The notes beneath the pieces are model-generated. The model was not told the DNA's origin and made no database searches. It saw only the letters and a program-made list of their open reading frames with translations. A DNA stretch of 64,000 nucleotides, taken from positions 90,603,189 to 90,667,188 of the forward strand of contig OV884009.1 in the NCBI GenBank assembly GCA_930367205.1, written 5' to 3'. The position numbers and the translations under genes were made by a program. This DNA is from Acanthosoma haemorrhoidale (lineage: Eukaryota; Arthropoda; Insecta; Hemiptera; Acanthosomatidae). Below are positions 37,301 through 52,500 of the stretch, one piece after another (positions within the stretch are counted from its first letter, which is position 1; each line of letters begins with the position of its first letter).

Positions 37301-40300
37301 AAAATTATATCTCTAAAATGGAGAATGATTCACATGCATTTTTTACAAAGGAAAATTTAATTAAATGCTGCAAATTTCTTTATTAATTTTTGAGCAGTTT
37401 AGCTGTTAATAGATGGCAAACACCACTGGATGAATCATGAGAATTAGTTGCTCTTCCGTAATTGATAAGCCGTTAGTTTCAAGTAAGGTTTAACAATTTA
37501 TTTAGTTTACATTTGGGCTAACTCTGTAACAGGGTTAGTGATCCTATTAAATTATCACAATAAATATTTTTTCACTTCTTAAATGGCTAACAAAATATGT
37601 GAAATTAATTAATACTAATGAAATAAGTAGTTATAACAGATGACTGATAGTTATAGTACATAATAGACATTTATTTTATATTGATGATAATTGTCTTACT
37701 TGGTAGGAATTGGAAGAATTCGTTAGCATGGGCAATGTTTGAGTTTGTTGTGAAGGATAACTGTTATATTGGTATTGTGGATAAGAACTGCTAATACCAC
37801 CATAGACACCGCCAGTTGATGAAGAGTATGTACTCTGGCTTGAGCTGGTGCTATAGATAATACTACTAGTGGATGTTATCTAAAAAAAAAAACACAAAAA
37901 AACATACAATTAATTCGAGATTTAACTGATTTTAATATTATTCTTATTTATTTACATTTAATAATATAAACATTACATTACCTAAAATAACTTTATATCA
38001 TAAGGCAAATTAGGTCTAAAAAGCATTAATTAAAGTATTTACTTTTTAACATTTCATACCATTAATTAACATAATTTAATATGTCCGCTTTAAAGAACTA
38101 AATTTTATGTACAAATCAATAATACCGCAATATTTGTTAAAATAGCAATGATTGAAGTTTACTTTAGTAACCCATTGCCCTTATATCATTAACTGTAAGA
38201 CCTTTATGAAATCTGAAAGTGTACAAGTTCACCTAGGGATAGATAGAAAGTTTAACAGGATTAATACAGACACAAACAGGAAAATCATGAATGACAATAA
38301 ACAATTGAGCTACATTTGTAGAAGGTTATTCCATTTAATCTACTAATTACCAGCCACGAAAATCTGCCATAGATCACAAAAACATCACTATCCTTTATCT
38401 ACTATTCTCCTAGATTTTACCAAAGCTTTTGACAGGATTGATTACTATGTCTCTGCTATGTGTGGAACAGTGATTCCAGTACTTAATTTCTGAACGATCC
38501 CAAGTCAATAATTAAGTCCCTAATAAACCTCTTTCTTTTACACTACTATCTACCTTAATAAGTTGCTTTAATCTCCCTAACTCTAATCTGAACATATGGG
38601 GCTAACTCCACAACCGAAGTCAATCCTGTTATGTTTTTTCGATGCCTTTGACGACAATATAGTCTGTGGCTGTCACTTTTGTAGACACCTGGAACACTTC
38701 CTACAAGAAAACAAATTTGATGTCCAAAAAGCTTAGGAAAATAACTCTATATTCAGAAGGTATGGAAAATCATTACATATACTGACAAAACTGCATTGAT
38801 TGTAACAGGCCTTAAGCCGATTGATTATTTCTTGTTTTAAATTTTTTGTTTTTTAGTTTAAGATCATAAAATTGCAATTATTTACAAACAACCCAATAAA
38901 TACATTCATTGAGGTGCTTGTTATGCATCTTTTATTTAGTTACAAAATGTTTTTTTTTTGCCAATGGTAACCAACAAATTTCCTTAGAACCCAGATGTAG
39001 CTATTGTAACGTATTTATTACTTATATTGAAAATTCTCTATGGAACAATGAATAAAGCAAATTGAAAGACAGAATTGGTAAACGCAAATTTGGTTTGAAG
39101 GAATCTACATAACAAAACAAAAAAAAAAAAAATTCTTAATAACTAAAATTCATTTAAAGTCCTGGGACGGCTTCCTAGAAAATGGTAACAGTGATTATTA
39201 CTTAAGACCACACTACCCATCCATATTCTGGGAATATAGCCTTCTTATATTTCTTGCAAATTATTTATACTTATCTTGTTTTTACGGATTATTTGACTAT
39301 ACAAGAGGCAACAAGGTAAGCAAAGAAGATAACGCTTAATACCTTGTGGTAATCTTCAGCAGATTAACATGTAAGATTATATGTTAAGACTCACAAAAGG
39401 TATGATGCTTTTAAAAAGATTGGGTTGTAGTACTTCTAACCACACTTAAAAGACTGTATATTAGGTATAGGCAATGGTAAAAAGCTAAGTTTAATAAGGT
39501 ACAGATTACTTAAAACTCCACACCCCACTTTCACTGGTGCAATCAAGTCAATAGAGCAATTGGAATCAGCTGTTGGCTTTAAACCAATGACTGATTGGTA
39601 CAACCAAAAAGTATTACCAGTTGCCTCACTGAACATCTCATAAACAAAATGATTAAAGGGTCACTAAGAGGAAGAATTGGATGAACTAATTTTGTTAAAG
39701 CTGATAGAAGGAATAAAACATCAGGCAACCTCTGCTAGAATGAATTAAGAGCCATTGGACTAGATAGCAGCCTGAGACATTAAGAGTGCGTGTCTTACCC
39801 ACAGGTTTTTATTGTAAGAATGGGCTTACTACCCCTAGTAGAACTATTATAGTGCTCTTAATTTTGATTACCTCATTGCATGGGTGAGATTGTTCATTGA
39901 AGAGGTATAGAATGAACAAAACAGTAGGATAAATATGGAATATCTGGATGAATGAGTGAGTAGACTCGCATCATCTCAATCCCAACGGGAAGATATTATT
40001 TCAACTTTTGGGCCAAGTGCAATGCACATGTGGAAGCGTCAACCTAACAAAAAGTACCCCTACTAAAAACCAGGAGTGAACATGTAATCCTCTTTAAACT
40101 GCAAGCTGTATACAGCCACCTGAAGGGTTACCTCTTCAGATGATATAGGTAAATGTAATAAAGCACAGAAGACAATACATCATATACATGAGGCATGGCT
40201 GTATGATGTGGTGGAATGTGACACAAGGAAGAAAAAGAAAGACAAATGTCTTTCAATTGTAAAAAAAAATGTATGTTTAAGATACATAAGATAATTTTTG

Positions 40301-43300
40301 AGCTGATTTGTTTATTAAGAAAATAAATAAATATAAACTAATAAATATTCTAAATGAAAAACAATAACACATATATAATTCATATTGAAATAAATAACAT
40401 AGCTAATTACCTGCCCCGAAGAGTACGTAGAACTATAAACAGAAGGCGATTGTTGAGCTGTCTTTGAATAAGGGGAAGATTGGTATGTTGGTTCTTGGTA
40501 CAAACTTGAAGTCACATCAGGAACTTTGGAAGTCAAATCACCGATTTGTGATATAGATGCAGCAGCAACATTGTTTCTAACTGGACTGAAACTAGTTTCA
40601 TTCAAAAGAAGCGAATCACTGGTTACACCCTATAAGAAACATTTTCAAAAAAATATAAATATTTCTTAATTCAACTACTGTTTTAAAAGTGATGAATAGT
40701 ATTATCATTAAATTGGATGAATCATATTACAATATAACATAAAATAACTATAACACACATACCATACACTACAATAAAAAAAAAAAAATTAGTTATAACT
40801 CACCGCCTGGTGTGCTAACAGTTTTTCTGAAGAAACTGGAGATGGAGAGTGACGAGGTACGGGAGATGATACTTGAACAGCATCATTGGAATCATTTAAT
40901 TCAAGTGCACCAAACTGTACATCAATAAGTCCTATATTGTTTTCTACTGAATCTGGAGGCATTTCAACAGCTGTTGCTGGAATCTGGAAAAAAAAAGAAA
41001 AAAGAATTATATCAAAAGTTTCTAAGGAAATTTATTTTAATTTGTAAACAAATTTATTCCTGTCATGTGATAATGCAGGTAGGGGTGAAGTGATTTAATT
41101 ACAAATTTGGTTTAAAATACTGAATTTAAGGTTGAGAGGTAAATCCTAGTGCTGGTTAGCACTGGCACCTCTGTGACACCACAAACTAAGGCGACTTCTT
41201 CATAGGGTTTTGCACCATGGATTTTTTTAATTGAATTATATTTGTCTATTAGATTCAGGTCTAGGTCATTTATGACAAGAGACTGTATATAATTTAGCTT
41301 TGGTGCCTTTTGAGATATATAATTAACTTTGGTTTCATTGGGCATAGATGTGTATTATTAATAATGCCTAGGGAGTCAATTGTTAAAGACTTGGATAACC
41401 TTGGCCATTTTTTCACATTGAACCCTAGTTCCAAAAAAAAAAAAGCTCGTTTGGTATGGTATCATCCCTTGAGACCATACTATCACCTGGTAACCTGATA
41501 ATGTTTAATGGTAAGATGTATGTTGGCACAGTCTGAAGGGGATAAGCGAGAGGGAAATATTTACTAATTGAAAATATTTAGTTTTTGGTCAGGTTTTAAT
41601 AACATTGAGGTTATGTGCTTATTTAGACTTAAGTTAATTTTCAAATAATAGTTTCCTAGTGAAGCTGCACCATAGATACCTGATAATTTCATTATAGTGA
41701 TATAGTGATAGGTACTATCTCTTCTTCATTTTCCATCTGTATAGTTTGGCTTTGCAGTTTCCCTCTTTTAATTACAACAGAGGTGCTTTTATTTGAAATG
41801 ACACTTTAAACAATTTCCATAAAAATCCACTGAACATGGCCGAAAACTGTTTCTTGCTAAGGTGAAAAGCCTTGATGTTGCATGCAGTGATGACCTGATT
41901 ATTTGTGAATCTAGTAAGGATTACTATATCCATGCCTTCATGCAACTTAAAACTATTCTCTTTTGTAATGCGCGAGTCCCATATTTCACTATAGATGTGA
42001 TCAATAGCAATATTTAATTGGGATGGCAACATTTAGCCTCCTTGATGAGTTACACCCCTATGCACTTCAATGAAACCAGTTCTTTTTCAACAGTGCAAAT
42101 ATTAATTTTATTCTTAGAAAGAAGTGCTGCGATTATATTTTTTAAATTAGGCAATATACTTTTCCCTTTGCATGGCCTGAATGTTTAATATTACCAACTA
42201 AGATGACTTACAAATATTACTGCTCCATAGAGATAGTATCAGCTCTAATTACAACTTATACTACTAGCTAAAGTGCTTAAAATTATAGATTGATACAACT
42301 TTTGCTTGATTAGAGTGTTTTTTATTCAAACCAGATGCACAACTAACATTCATTGTTTAAGGAAAATATTGGTGCCTTACTTGGAAAACCCGTAACTTAC
42401 TTTTATTACTTATTTTCTCGGGTGATGAAGTTAATGGACAGATACAAGATGAGAAAGGGCAATTTTTTAGGACAAAAGGGGATATTTTTTTGGCTTTTCA
42501 AGTTTTTCCTTAATGCAACATCGCAAACTCATGCATAATAAATAAATAGTGGGGAGTTTGGCTTTGGCATAGATGTTACTGATGCCTGTATTAAGGAACG
42601 AAGTATCATTAGAACATGTTTAATCCTTTGAACATTATCTTACACAAAAATAACTATTTAGCTTCATTTGAGGCCATTCTCTCCCAGTCTACAATTGACC
42701 TTATGTTGACAAAGGCTTATGGATAACTCTACCATTATGGAAGATAAGTTAACATTGTTAGTACCAATGGAAATTAAAGATTATAAGACTTAGGATACAA
42801 GTAAAATAAAGATCAGCACTATTACCATAATATAGAATACCTATTACACCCCCAAAATTAAAATAAACAAGCCATATTACATTAAATATTTTACAATCGT
42901 TAAAATATATTTGCCTAAGATTTACTAGACATAATTAACATTTCTACTGTAATATGCAAAATTTAAGTAGTGATGTCGTTTACCTTTGAAGGTGGTGGAA
43001 TTTTAGGTCTTGGCCTATGCATTCTCATTTCTTGGTTATTGATACCACTCCTGTCAGTCCGTGTCATCATAATTAAATTTGTTGCAATAGGAGATGATCT
43101 TACTCCCATGGGGGGAGTTATTGCTAAAAATAAAATGAATTTGACACATAATGTTTAAAAATGCAGTTTATTTAATTGTACTTAAAATATTCTGATGATG
43201 AGCCTTAGCACGATGGTGGGTACCTTTTATATGCCAAACAGACTAAAGATTTACAAGCCATACATTAAGGTTCATTTAATAGAATATTAAATAAGGATTA

Positions 43301-46300
43301 GGACAAAATCATGTCTGAAATTGTAATTAAAAAAAGTTATAAAGGAAATAAATTGATATTATTTAATACAGTACACATTAAAATGCATCATGCATAGATT
43401 TGCTCAGAATAACAAACATTACGTTAAATAATTCAATTTAAGGATAATACGCTTCATTAGTCAGATATAATAATATACATATAATGTATATGACTATACA
43501 TTAGTCATAAATAAATAGCATCTCACTTGGATCAGATGGTTTTATTATTTACTCTTTGAACATAAAGGATGCGTACGCTTTGAACCCAAAAGACACATAT
43601 TTCTTGTCGAGTCATTCTCTTGAGGCATTTTTAGGATTAATTTGTTTGTAAGGTCACTAGAATGACTTTAAACCAGTTATTTGCTATTTTGTTTTTTGCT
43701 TTAAGCAGTTACAAGAATAAGGATGTGACAATTTTTGTTTAGCTCTGTACATTAAACATGTTAACAAATTTTCTTCAGTAAAACAATAATTGATAGTGAA
43801 ACTTATAAGTCAGATAATCAAATTTAATTAGAATGCAAAAAAGTTAAAACAGGAATTTCAAAAATAAGTTAATCTTCTTTTATATTATAAAAGTTAATAA
43901 TTTCTGTCCCTCATTGTTGCTATTGACATTGTCTTCGATACAGAACAGTAATAACTAGGTTATTTCCAAACCTTAATTTCAGTTTTCTAGACTGTACTCA
44001 GTAATTCTTTACATATACATAAGCATCCACTAGTTATGTGCCAAAAATGTAATGGTCCATTCATCATATATGCTATACATTTGAGAAATGCTAAGTTTTA
44101 ACCTGGATTCTTATTACTAATTGAATTAAACCAAATAAATGGCTACTCCTGCAAACAGTGCTATACTTAAAAAGTAGGTCAGTTCATAAGAACTAAACAA
44201 TCTTGTATTATTTACTTTGTATAATTTAAGTTTTGAACATAGAAGATCATGGATTTTCACATAGACTTACCTTTTTCTGATATCTTAGGATCTTCTTTTT
44301 GTTGACTAGTCATTAACATTGGGGTTCTATCTGATCTTGGAGATATCATGATTAAATTTGATCCCATTGTAGGAGATCTAACACTAACAGGAGAGGTCAT
44401 AACTGAAAATAAAAAATATACCAACTATATGTTAAAAATCAGTGGTATAATCTAGCACAACTTAATTGAAAATGATAAATTTAGCCTTGATAGTGGACAC
44501 CAGTCTTCCCATTCTATGAAAAACGTTCTTACTCTGCAGGAATATATATACATAACTGCCAGTAATTTGTTCCAAACAATCGAGAAAAACAAATTAAGAT
44601 TTCATCTTCATCCAAATAAATTTGGAGCTAATAGCAATTGTAGATTAGAGACAGGGGGGGGGGTTACTTTGTTTATATGTATTTCTGTGATTCTCCATAA
44701 TTGTATTTTCATCAAAAGTTAATTAGTGAAATTCAAGTTCTAGAATAAAGGTTCGAAATTTCATAACAATTGGATAACTTTTACGACCACCATAATGCTA
44801 GATACAGATGAAAGACAACTCTACATGTATGTATGTTACCTGTCAAATTTATTGCATTAGAACCTTGATAGCTTTTATATAATATTAATAAAAAAATAAA
44901 GAGATTTCTTGATACTTAAATGGCGGTTAAGGGGTTCTATAGATATAAGTATAGGAATGACAATTACAACTACCTCAGTAAAGTTATTAAAACAAGAATG
45001 AGAATAGGTACATTATTGAATTGACAATCAAATAAGTTTGACCTGGTCTCAAGAATGATGATGCCATTAGCTACATTCACAATTTAAATATAAATTGTTT
45101 TTATTTATTTTTTATACCCAACACATTTGGCTTTCTGTTCATATAAAATAAAAATTGGAAGGAAACAATTTATCGGTTTATTATGACACCTTCAAAAAGA
45201 AATTTCTATTGAGATCAAGTAAAACAACATTAAAATAATACAATAACAAAACAATTCTGCATTTGGGGGAAAAAATATACTGGAAGGATTTGGACTCGAA
45301 CCTGGTACCTCCCTAAAATCCGATTGGGTGGTCTACCAATTAAGCTAGTCCTGTACGAGTTGAGACCTTGACAATATGAATCTTCTTTGGCTAAACTTTC
45401 ACAATGACTCTTAAGTAATGCACCACCACTGTGGGCCTTAAGAATCAAGTGTAACATGTAAATAATAAAACAAATAATATTACCTGGTTCAGGATGAGTT
45501 CCGTACGGCTTATGAAATGGAATTGAAAGTGAATTCAGTTCAGAATTTTTATTTAGACTATTTCCTATTTTTCCTGAGTTAATATCCACTTGTAATTGAT
45601 TCTTCTGCTGTAAAATAAAAGCATGTGAGTTTAATTTTATTTCATTTTCACAATTATAATTAATAAATCTGAGTAGACTAATGTTTTGAATAAACCTGTA
45701 GCACTGTTAACACGTTCCGTGCGTTGCGGGGTCAATTGACCCCGTGTGGAACTTTCCACTAGTGCTGAGGTAAACTTTCAAAAATGCTCGAACCTGTTTC
45801 AGTTTTTGATTTTTTCAAAGGGTTGAAACTAATATGGCTATATGTTATAAACTTCAATAATCTCTCAAAATAGAACAGGGTTAAATGACCCCGTGCTACT
45901 TTTCTCGAAAAATGACGAGTCACTCACTACCCTCTACTTTTTGGATCAGCAACCACCAATGCATGGCTTATGTTTAACGAATGCACAGGGAAATCCGTAC
46001 CATATCTGCAGTTCAAGGAGGTATTGTCAAAAGCATTAGCCCAGGAAGCAGAACAAGAAGTGTTGGAACGGCCCAGGACACCTAAACGCATCCACACGCT
46101 AGTAGCTCAAGACGTTGAGAGGAAGAGGAAAAAATGTTCAGGGTGCTACGAGAAGCTGAGGAAAACGATGACCTCAAAAGAAGCTGACAAAAAAGTGAAA
46201 AAAGTTCGCACATATTGTGAGGAGTGCTCTACGAAGCCAGCTCTTTGTCTTTCATGCTTTAATGATAAACACGCATCAATGCATTAAACATAATTCATGT

Positions 46301-46496
46301 TGTTTAACCGTTTCAATTATTGTATTTTTTTTTTGTATTCAATTTGTATTTTTTTGCTTTCCTCAACTACAATTTTTTTTTAAAGCAATGTTATAGGTAA
46401 ATTAAATGTAAAAATATCAAAATAAAAATAAAAGTTATTGTAAGTTTTATTAAAAGTTGTCGTGAGTTTTATTTTCCTATAATATGTAAAAGGATA

Positions 46497-46527
<31 letters not shown>

Positions 46528-49500
46528 CCGAACCTCACAAAAAAATTAAACTCATTCCCTGTGTCTAAAATCTCATAAAATTTAATTTCAAGAAGGGAAA
46601 AGGTGTCTTTATTTGAAAACAAAAATAATTTATTTACGAGTACAATTTCCATTAGGTTAATGAACTTTTGAATAAATCAATTAATGTCCTGCTGCTGTGG
46701 TATACTGACCTAAACCTATGAAGCGGGAAAACAATTGATTTTTCCTAAATTAATCAATTTTCAGCAAGCTGAATACGTTTTAACTAAGGAAAGAACACGG
46801 GGCCGATTGACCCTGTGACGCACTTGTGGATAGTTACTGCACGGGGTTAATTGACCCCGTGTCGCACTTGTGGATGATTACGGATTTTTCTATTAGCACT
46901 GAACGTGTTAATACCAGAGAAACAAATCTTAATATAAAAATTTCAATAAAAGCACTACATAAGTTATATAGTAATTTTATTTTATTGTACGAGAACACAG
47001 TTTAAAACATCTCTACATTCATTGGATATTGCCAGCTACCTGTGTAAGAAGTAAGGAAAATTCTGGTGTAAAAAAAGGGGTATTTGTTACTGATAACTAC
47101 TTCAAGCTCCTGTTATGATTGTTTTTATGATCTGCAAAAACTTTCAATTCTCTTGTTCTTGGATTTTTTTAAAAGCTTTTGATCCATCATATTAACTTCT
47201 AAAATGTCCGAAACCTCTCCTTACCCAATAGATTTTTTTTGATATCAGCATTGTATTCATAGAAACCTTTCTCAACCCTATATTTATCTTTGGCTCGTTT
47301 ATTTATTACAGTTTTCTAATGCCAAGAATATAAATATTGGTGTACAAGGGTGGTCTGAAAAGTTTCTGACCTAACAAAGATACAAGACGTTTTTTCAGAA
47401 ATTTTATTTTTATTTTTTATAGTTTCGGACATATAATGGTGTATCCAAGTTTCATCCACAGTAATTAATCGGCGCCAAACCTCGGATTTATTGCACCTAA
47501 ACTGCGCCAACAGAGCATTGGAAATGTTTATTCGAACACGTTTTTGTCTAACGTGAGCAAATGCGGCACCCAACGCGTGGACAGCTTTCTCATCTCTAAA
47601 TGTTGATTTAATATGTGACAAACACGTACTTTTGACATGTTCATAATTTCTGCTATATCTCTCACTTTAATTCAGCGGTTGTTTAGCGCCATTTGGTGAA
47701 CTTTGGCGATGTTTTCGTCGGTAGTTGCAGTTTTTGGACGTCCCGAACGTTCATCGTCTCCCAAGCTCTTACAACCACGTTAAAATTCAGCTGCCCAAAA
47801 TTTCACTGTGGTAAATAATGGTGCAGAGTCCCCATACACAGAATCCAACTCATCTTTGATTTGCGTAGGCGTATTGCCTTTCAAAAACAAATATTTAATG
47901 ACAGCTCGATACTCGATTTTGTCCATTTTCATAAAAACACTCACATCGACTCACTCAAACGACTGTTACACAACAACTGCGCGTCCAAAATGGCTGAAAC
48001 TTTGGTGAGTAACTGTCAACAGATGAACAACGAAATTCACTAGCGTTTATTTACGACTGCTGCTATCTTCAGGTTGAGGTCGGAAACTTTTCAGACCACC
48101 CTCGTATGAAAAGGAGGAAGATAGGTTTAACAACTATTTATTTATTTGGTTAAGTTATTTGATATTCACAATGAGAACAGTTTATTATGTGGTTTAATCA
48201 TAAGAAAACTTACGTCAAAATCATCGGCAGCAACATTGTTACTGCCCACAAGCAGTGAAGTAATGACAGAAGGTGGTGAATTTCCAGAGCCTGAAGACGT
48301 GTAAATCTGACTGTTTGCAAGGGAGCCAGTATATTCTTCGTTATCCCAATCTTCTATAAACAAAATTTACAAGTTTTACAGAACATAATTAGCTTTAAGT
48401 ACAATTTTGTTAAGTGATGTAGGAATTAAAACTGGGGTTTATTATGTATATATAAATAATATGTTGTTATAATCATAAAATAAATCTGTTTATAATAATA
48501 GTCTTGAACATTGTCATAATTGTTAACAGTTTGAAAGTGTAACCTCTCCCTTTCACTGACTTTACTTATTATTAAACAAATAATTTTTATAAGTGATTGA
48601 AAAATAATTAACGATAATTTGCTATTTGTAGAGTTTCTCTACATTTTTTTAAACCTATGTCAGCCAATGAGACCCAAATATACTTATCTACCTCTTCATC
48701 TATCCCTCAGATCTCCTAATTACTTCCTTTAAAATCAAAGACATTAACCTTATTTGCTCAGGACCAAGATGAATAAATTGAATTTAAACCAAATAAAATT
48801 AAAATCAATTATCATAGTTTCCAAACCCTATATCCTTCTACTTTTTACACTGAGTCCTTTCCAATACTCTAGATAAACCCCTGCAATGAAATGAACATGT
48901 TTTTCAAATGACCTGACATTTTATATTTGTTGTATATTATTTTTTTTTCCTTTTTCGTTTTTCTAAAACAACTCCGTAAATGAGTTGAAGGTTTTTGGAA
49001 GGAGATTGGCTTTGCTTGGGTTGATGAAAAAGAGTTATGTTTTTATGAAGTTAATTCATGGACCTGTATCAGGTCTGTGGTGAGGAAGAGGTTGATGTGG
49101 ACTGTTTAATTTAAGACAGTTGGCGAACTGGATATTTATATACATGCATAAATTGGCGAACTTATTTAAAATTACTCGGGGTTAAGAATAAACTCACAGT
49201 ACAATGATCATCTGTTATTATAAAGAGTATGCATAAGCCAGACTTAGGGCCTTGGAATTGACATTTCTGTTAATCTCAATGATAGAAATAAAATCTTTGC
49301 ATGTTAACATTTTTTTTATGGTTATTATTCAAGATATTAAACTTTTAGACAAATGCATGTTTGTCTTAGGATCCCCCACTCAAGTTACTGAAAGGGTATA
49401 TTTGGCTAGCATCTCCCAGTTTACTACTTCTTAATTGATTGATTTATATGCTTATGGGAAAGGCATACCAATTAACTTTCAAATCGTAAGTGCAAACTAT

Positions 49501-52500
49501 CAATTATGCTTTGCCCTTATAAGTTTCTTGTAAACAGTGGTATAATATGTTTTGTTTTTTTAACAAATAATTGTCTTTCAAATTGTTAAAATATAATATT
49601 ATTTTCTTTTGTTTCATTCATTCTAAATCAACAAAGATTTATATTCATAATTCTAATACCTTTCATGAGAAAGATGTATAAATTCAATTCCAAGGATTAA
49701 CATCTATATACACTTTGGAGAAGATGGGGACAGAACATTAAATAGTGATAATTTTATATTTTCTTGCATATCATTATCTCCTACAATTTAGTGTTTAAAA
49801 AAAGTAAATGTCTTCTGTTGTAAAGAATTTTGAGGTGATTATAATTGAATTAAAAAATATTTTCACTAGCTTATGCAAAGGTGTTAATGGTAGGTAGGTT
49901 CTCAAATGTCAGAGAATTAGGTTATGGGATGTGATATTCCTGGGGGAGGGAAGAGTGACATCCAGATTGTATGATAGGGAAATGAGATTGTGGACTGAAA
50001 GGAAAGGTACTGGAAGTTGAAAGGAGGAAATCAGATTAATGGGGGAGACTATGATAAAAACACCACCACCAATGATCTGTTAAGACCGATCCTGACGGAG
50101 AAGGGAATAGTTAGGGAAGGAAACAGAAAATGAGGTGATATCTAGTTTAAGACAAGATTCAGAAACAGCTAATATATGATGCAATTTATCAATGACGAAT
50201 TGGAGGAATTTACTATGATAAGCAGGGAGGGATTGGACAATAACATGGCATGTTTGTAGGACACAACTCATAGATGTATCCTGCTGGATGGAACATTGGT
50301 CTCAAGTTAGAATTACTCCTAAAGAAAAAAAAAAATTACTCCGGGACTAAGTCTCCTATGAATCACAATAGATGACAAATTCACATCTGGTAAATAAAAA
50401 GAACTATAACATTATAATAAAAAAAGGAATGAAAATTTAAAATAGAGTGCAAACCTCTATAGAAATGATAATAATAATTATGAAATAAAAATAAATATTG
50501 TTTGTTCTTTGGAATGATACAGCATAGACAAAAGTCTGTCAATAACAGAAACATGAACATATTGTTAGCGAGTCAGAAAAGCAAACAGGAAAAGTTAGAA
50601 CTTGCAAACAGCTTGTCAGTATATTTTTTCTTCAGCTAAAATACAAATATTCAAGTCATACACAACCTGGTTTAATGAAACCATGCGATTCCTGGTTTAT
50701 TGTGGCCATAATTTTACAAAAACTTTAGGTTGCACAACCAAAACAATGTAAAAAAAAGGAATTTTTAAATTACATTTGTTTTTTCTTGCCTCAGCTCCTA
50801 GGATCTATTCATTGTCAAGAATGCTGTGAAAAATGTGATATTTAGTTTGACCTAGTATTACCACTAATAGTTTTGTTGAAATCGGTGACCCCAACGAACA
50901 CATTTTATGTTTCTTTAATTATTTTTTTCTGAGCCCACCTTACATTTTACAAATTGGTTGGTTTGCATTTAATACATTTAAATTTCATTGGTATTTATTT
51001 TCATTGACCTACTAGTAATTATTAAACAATTGAAACTACTTATTACCTGAATTATCATGGTTTAAATTAGAAGATACGGATCGCTGTGGATCCCATGTAT
51101 CTATAGGCCTTCTAAAAGAAGCTCTTCCTCGTCCAAAACCTCGACTCTGAGGTCTTCCTCTACTACCACGGCCTCTGACTGGACCATTAAGAACTTTACC
51201 TGTTCTTTTGACACGATCATTTGTGTCACTATTTTGGGAATTACTAATTCTTCCACCTAAAAAAAAAAAAAATCTATTTGAAGTATACATATACATTTAT
51301 ATGGAGATAAAATATTGTTATATTATATTATTTTAAATATTGTTATTATTAATATTTTTTGAGGCTTATTACTACTGTAAGAATAATAACGATTATAGGC
51401 ACATCTTGTAAAGAACTGCAACAAACATGCAAGCAGCAAAGCAGAGAGGAAGCTGGTCTCGCAGCTTCCCTATCACAGAGATCGAAGCACAGAGCTGATA
51501 ACTCAATAGTAGCTTGAGAGCTCTAAGAAACCAAAAGGTCTACAGTGCAACCACAGTAGAAAAGGAGGATTACTATGAACATGGTATAAACATATTAATT
51601 AACACACTATTTTTAACTACATAATACTATTGACCGTTTCCATAATCTAATGATTAGCAGGATGACAACAAAGGAACCCAGGTTCAAACACTAGCTTGCC
51701 CTAGGATTTTTTCTTTAGGGAATGAGTCTGGTCCAGGGCAAGTCAGCCTTGAATAAAACAAATCTACTTGAATAAAAAAAAGTGATGAACCCGATTTAAA
51801 AAAAACAAATTTGAGGATGAGAGGTTATACATAGTGCTGATCACACTAGCACCTCAGCACAAACCTACCTACATATAACAAACCTTTGGTCAGCCCTACC
51901 TCTTCATGAGGCTATTAACGCCATGGGTTTATTTATTAATTACTACACAATATTAAGCATTGTTAATTTATAGTAAATTCTTAGTGATGCCTGTTAAAAC
52001 CGCAATAAATGATAAAATAATAAAAAGTGTTGGCAATAAATATATAGTACTACCATGTGTACTTGACCCATCAAAACCCGAAAGGAGACTATCAAAATTT
52101 AATGTTTTTAACACAATTATAGGCTGAGCTACATATATGTTTACAGGCAGAAAAAATTGGCATCTAGGAAGCTGAAAAATTGTCTTTATCCACAATATTA
52201 GCTCTTTAATTTGGACATCCTTCTCCATAGGCACAATGCTAAAAGGCTCAACTGTCAATAATGTGCAGGTCATTCCTACACTATCTGCAAAATACTATAA
52301 GAGGGCTAAAGAATTAACAAATCTGACATTTAGAAATTGACTTTTCAGTTAACAGACAAACAGAACTAATCCTGTTAAACAAGGACATTCCACTAAAATT
52401 TATCAATTCCTACTTTTTCTGTAATCAGCGAATAGGTAACTAGTCATATTTTAAACGCTGAGAGAAAAGAAAGAATACAAAATTCTTAAAACATTGATTT

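Larger units (their letters stand above)
40984..42983 (-). other. lingerer intron 9
   Basis: Holds repeat segments at 41,112-41,230 (related to 51,818-51,930) and 41,310-41,470 (related to 8,050-8,290). From 41,600 to 42,900 no feature is supportable. Confidence 0.45.
45608..48213 (-). other. lingerer intron 6, two DNA transposons
   Basis: Largely occupied by the piggyBac relic (45,707-46,911) and the deleted mariner (47,343-48,106), with about 430 bases of AT-rich sequence between them. Confidence 0.7.

Noticed and set aside
45281..45366. tRNA gene on the minus strand
   Set aside because: A- and B-box-like motifs are present, but the T-stem and acceptor stem do not pair; a tRNA-derived SINE fits better.
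46380..46652. 90-codon minus-strand ORF with a proline run
   Set aside because: The prolines come from the G19 tract; it lies inside the piggyBac relic and has no family features.
51968..52273. 101-codon minus-strand ORF in intron 4 as a nested gene or exon
   Set aside because: No recognisable domain, no trusted splice sites, and exons 4 and 5 already join in phase without it.
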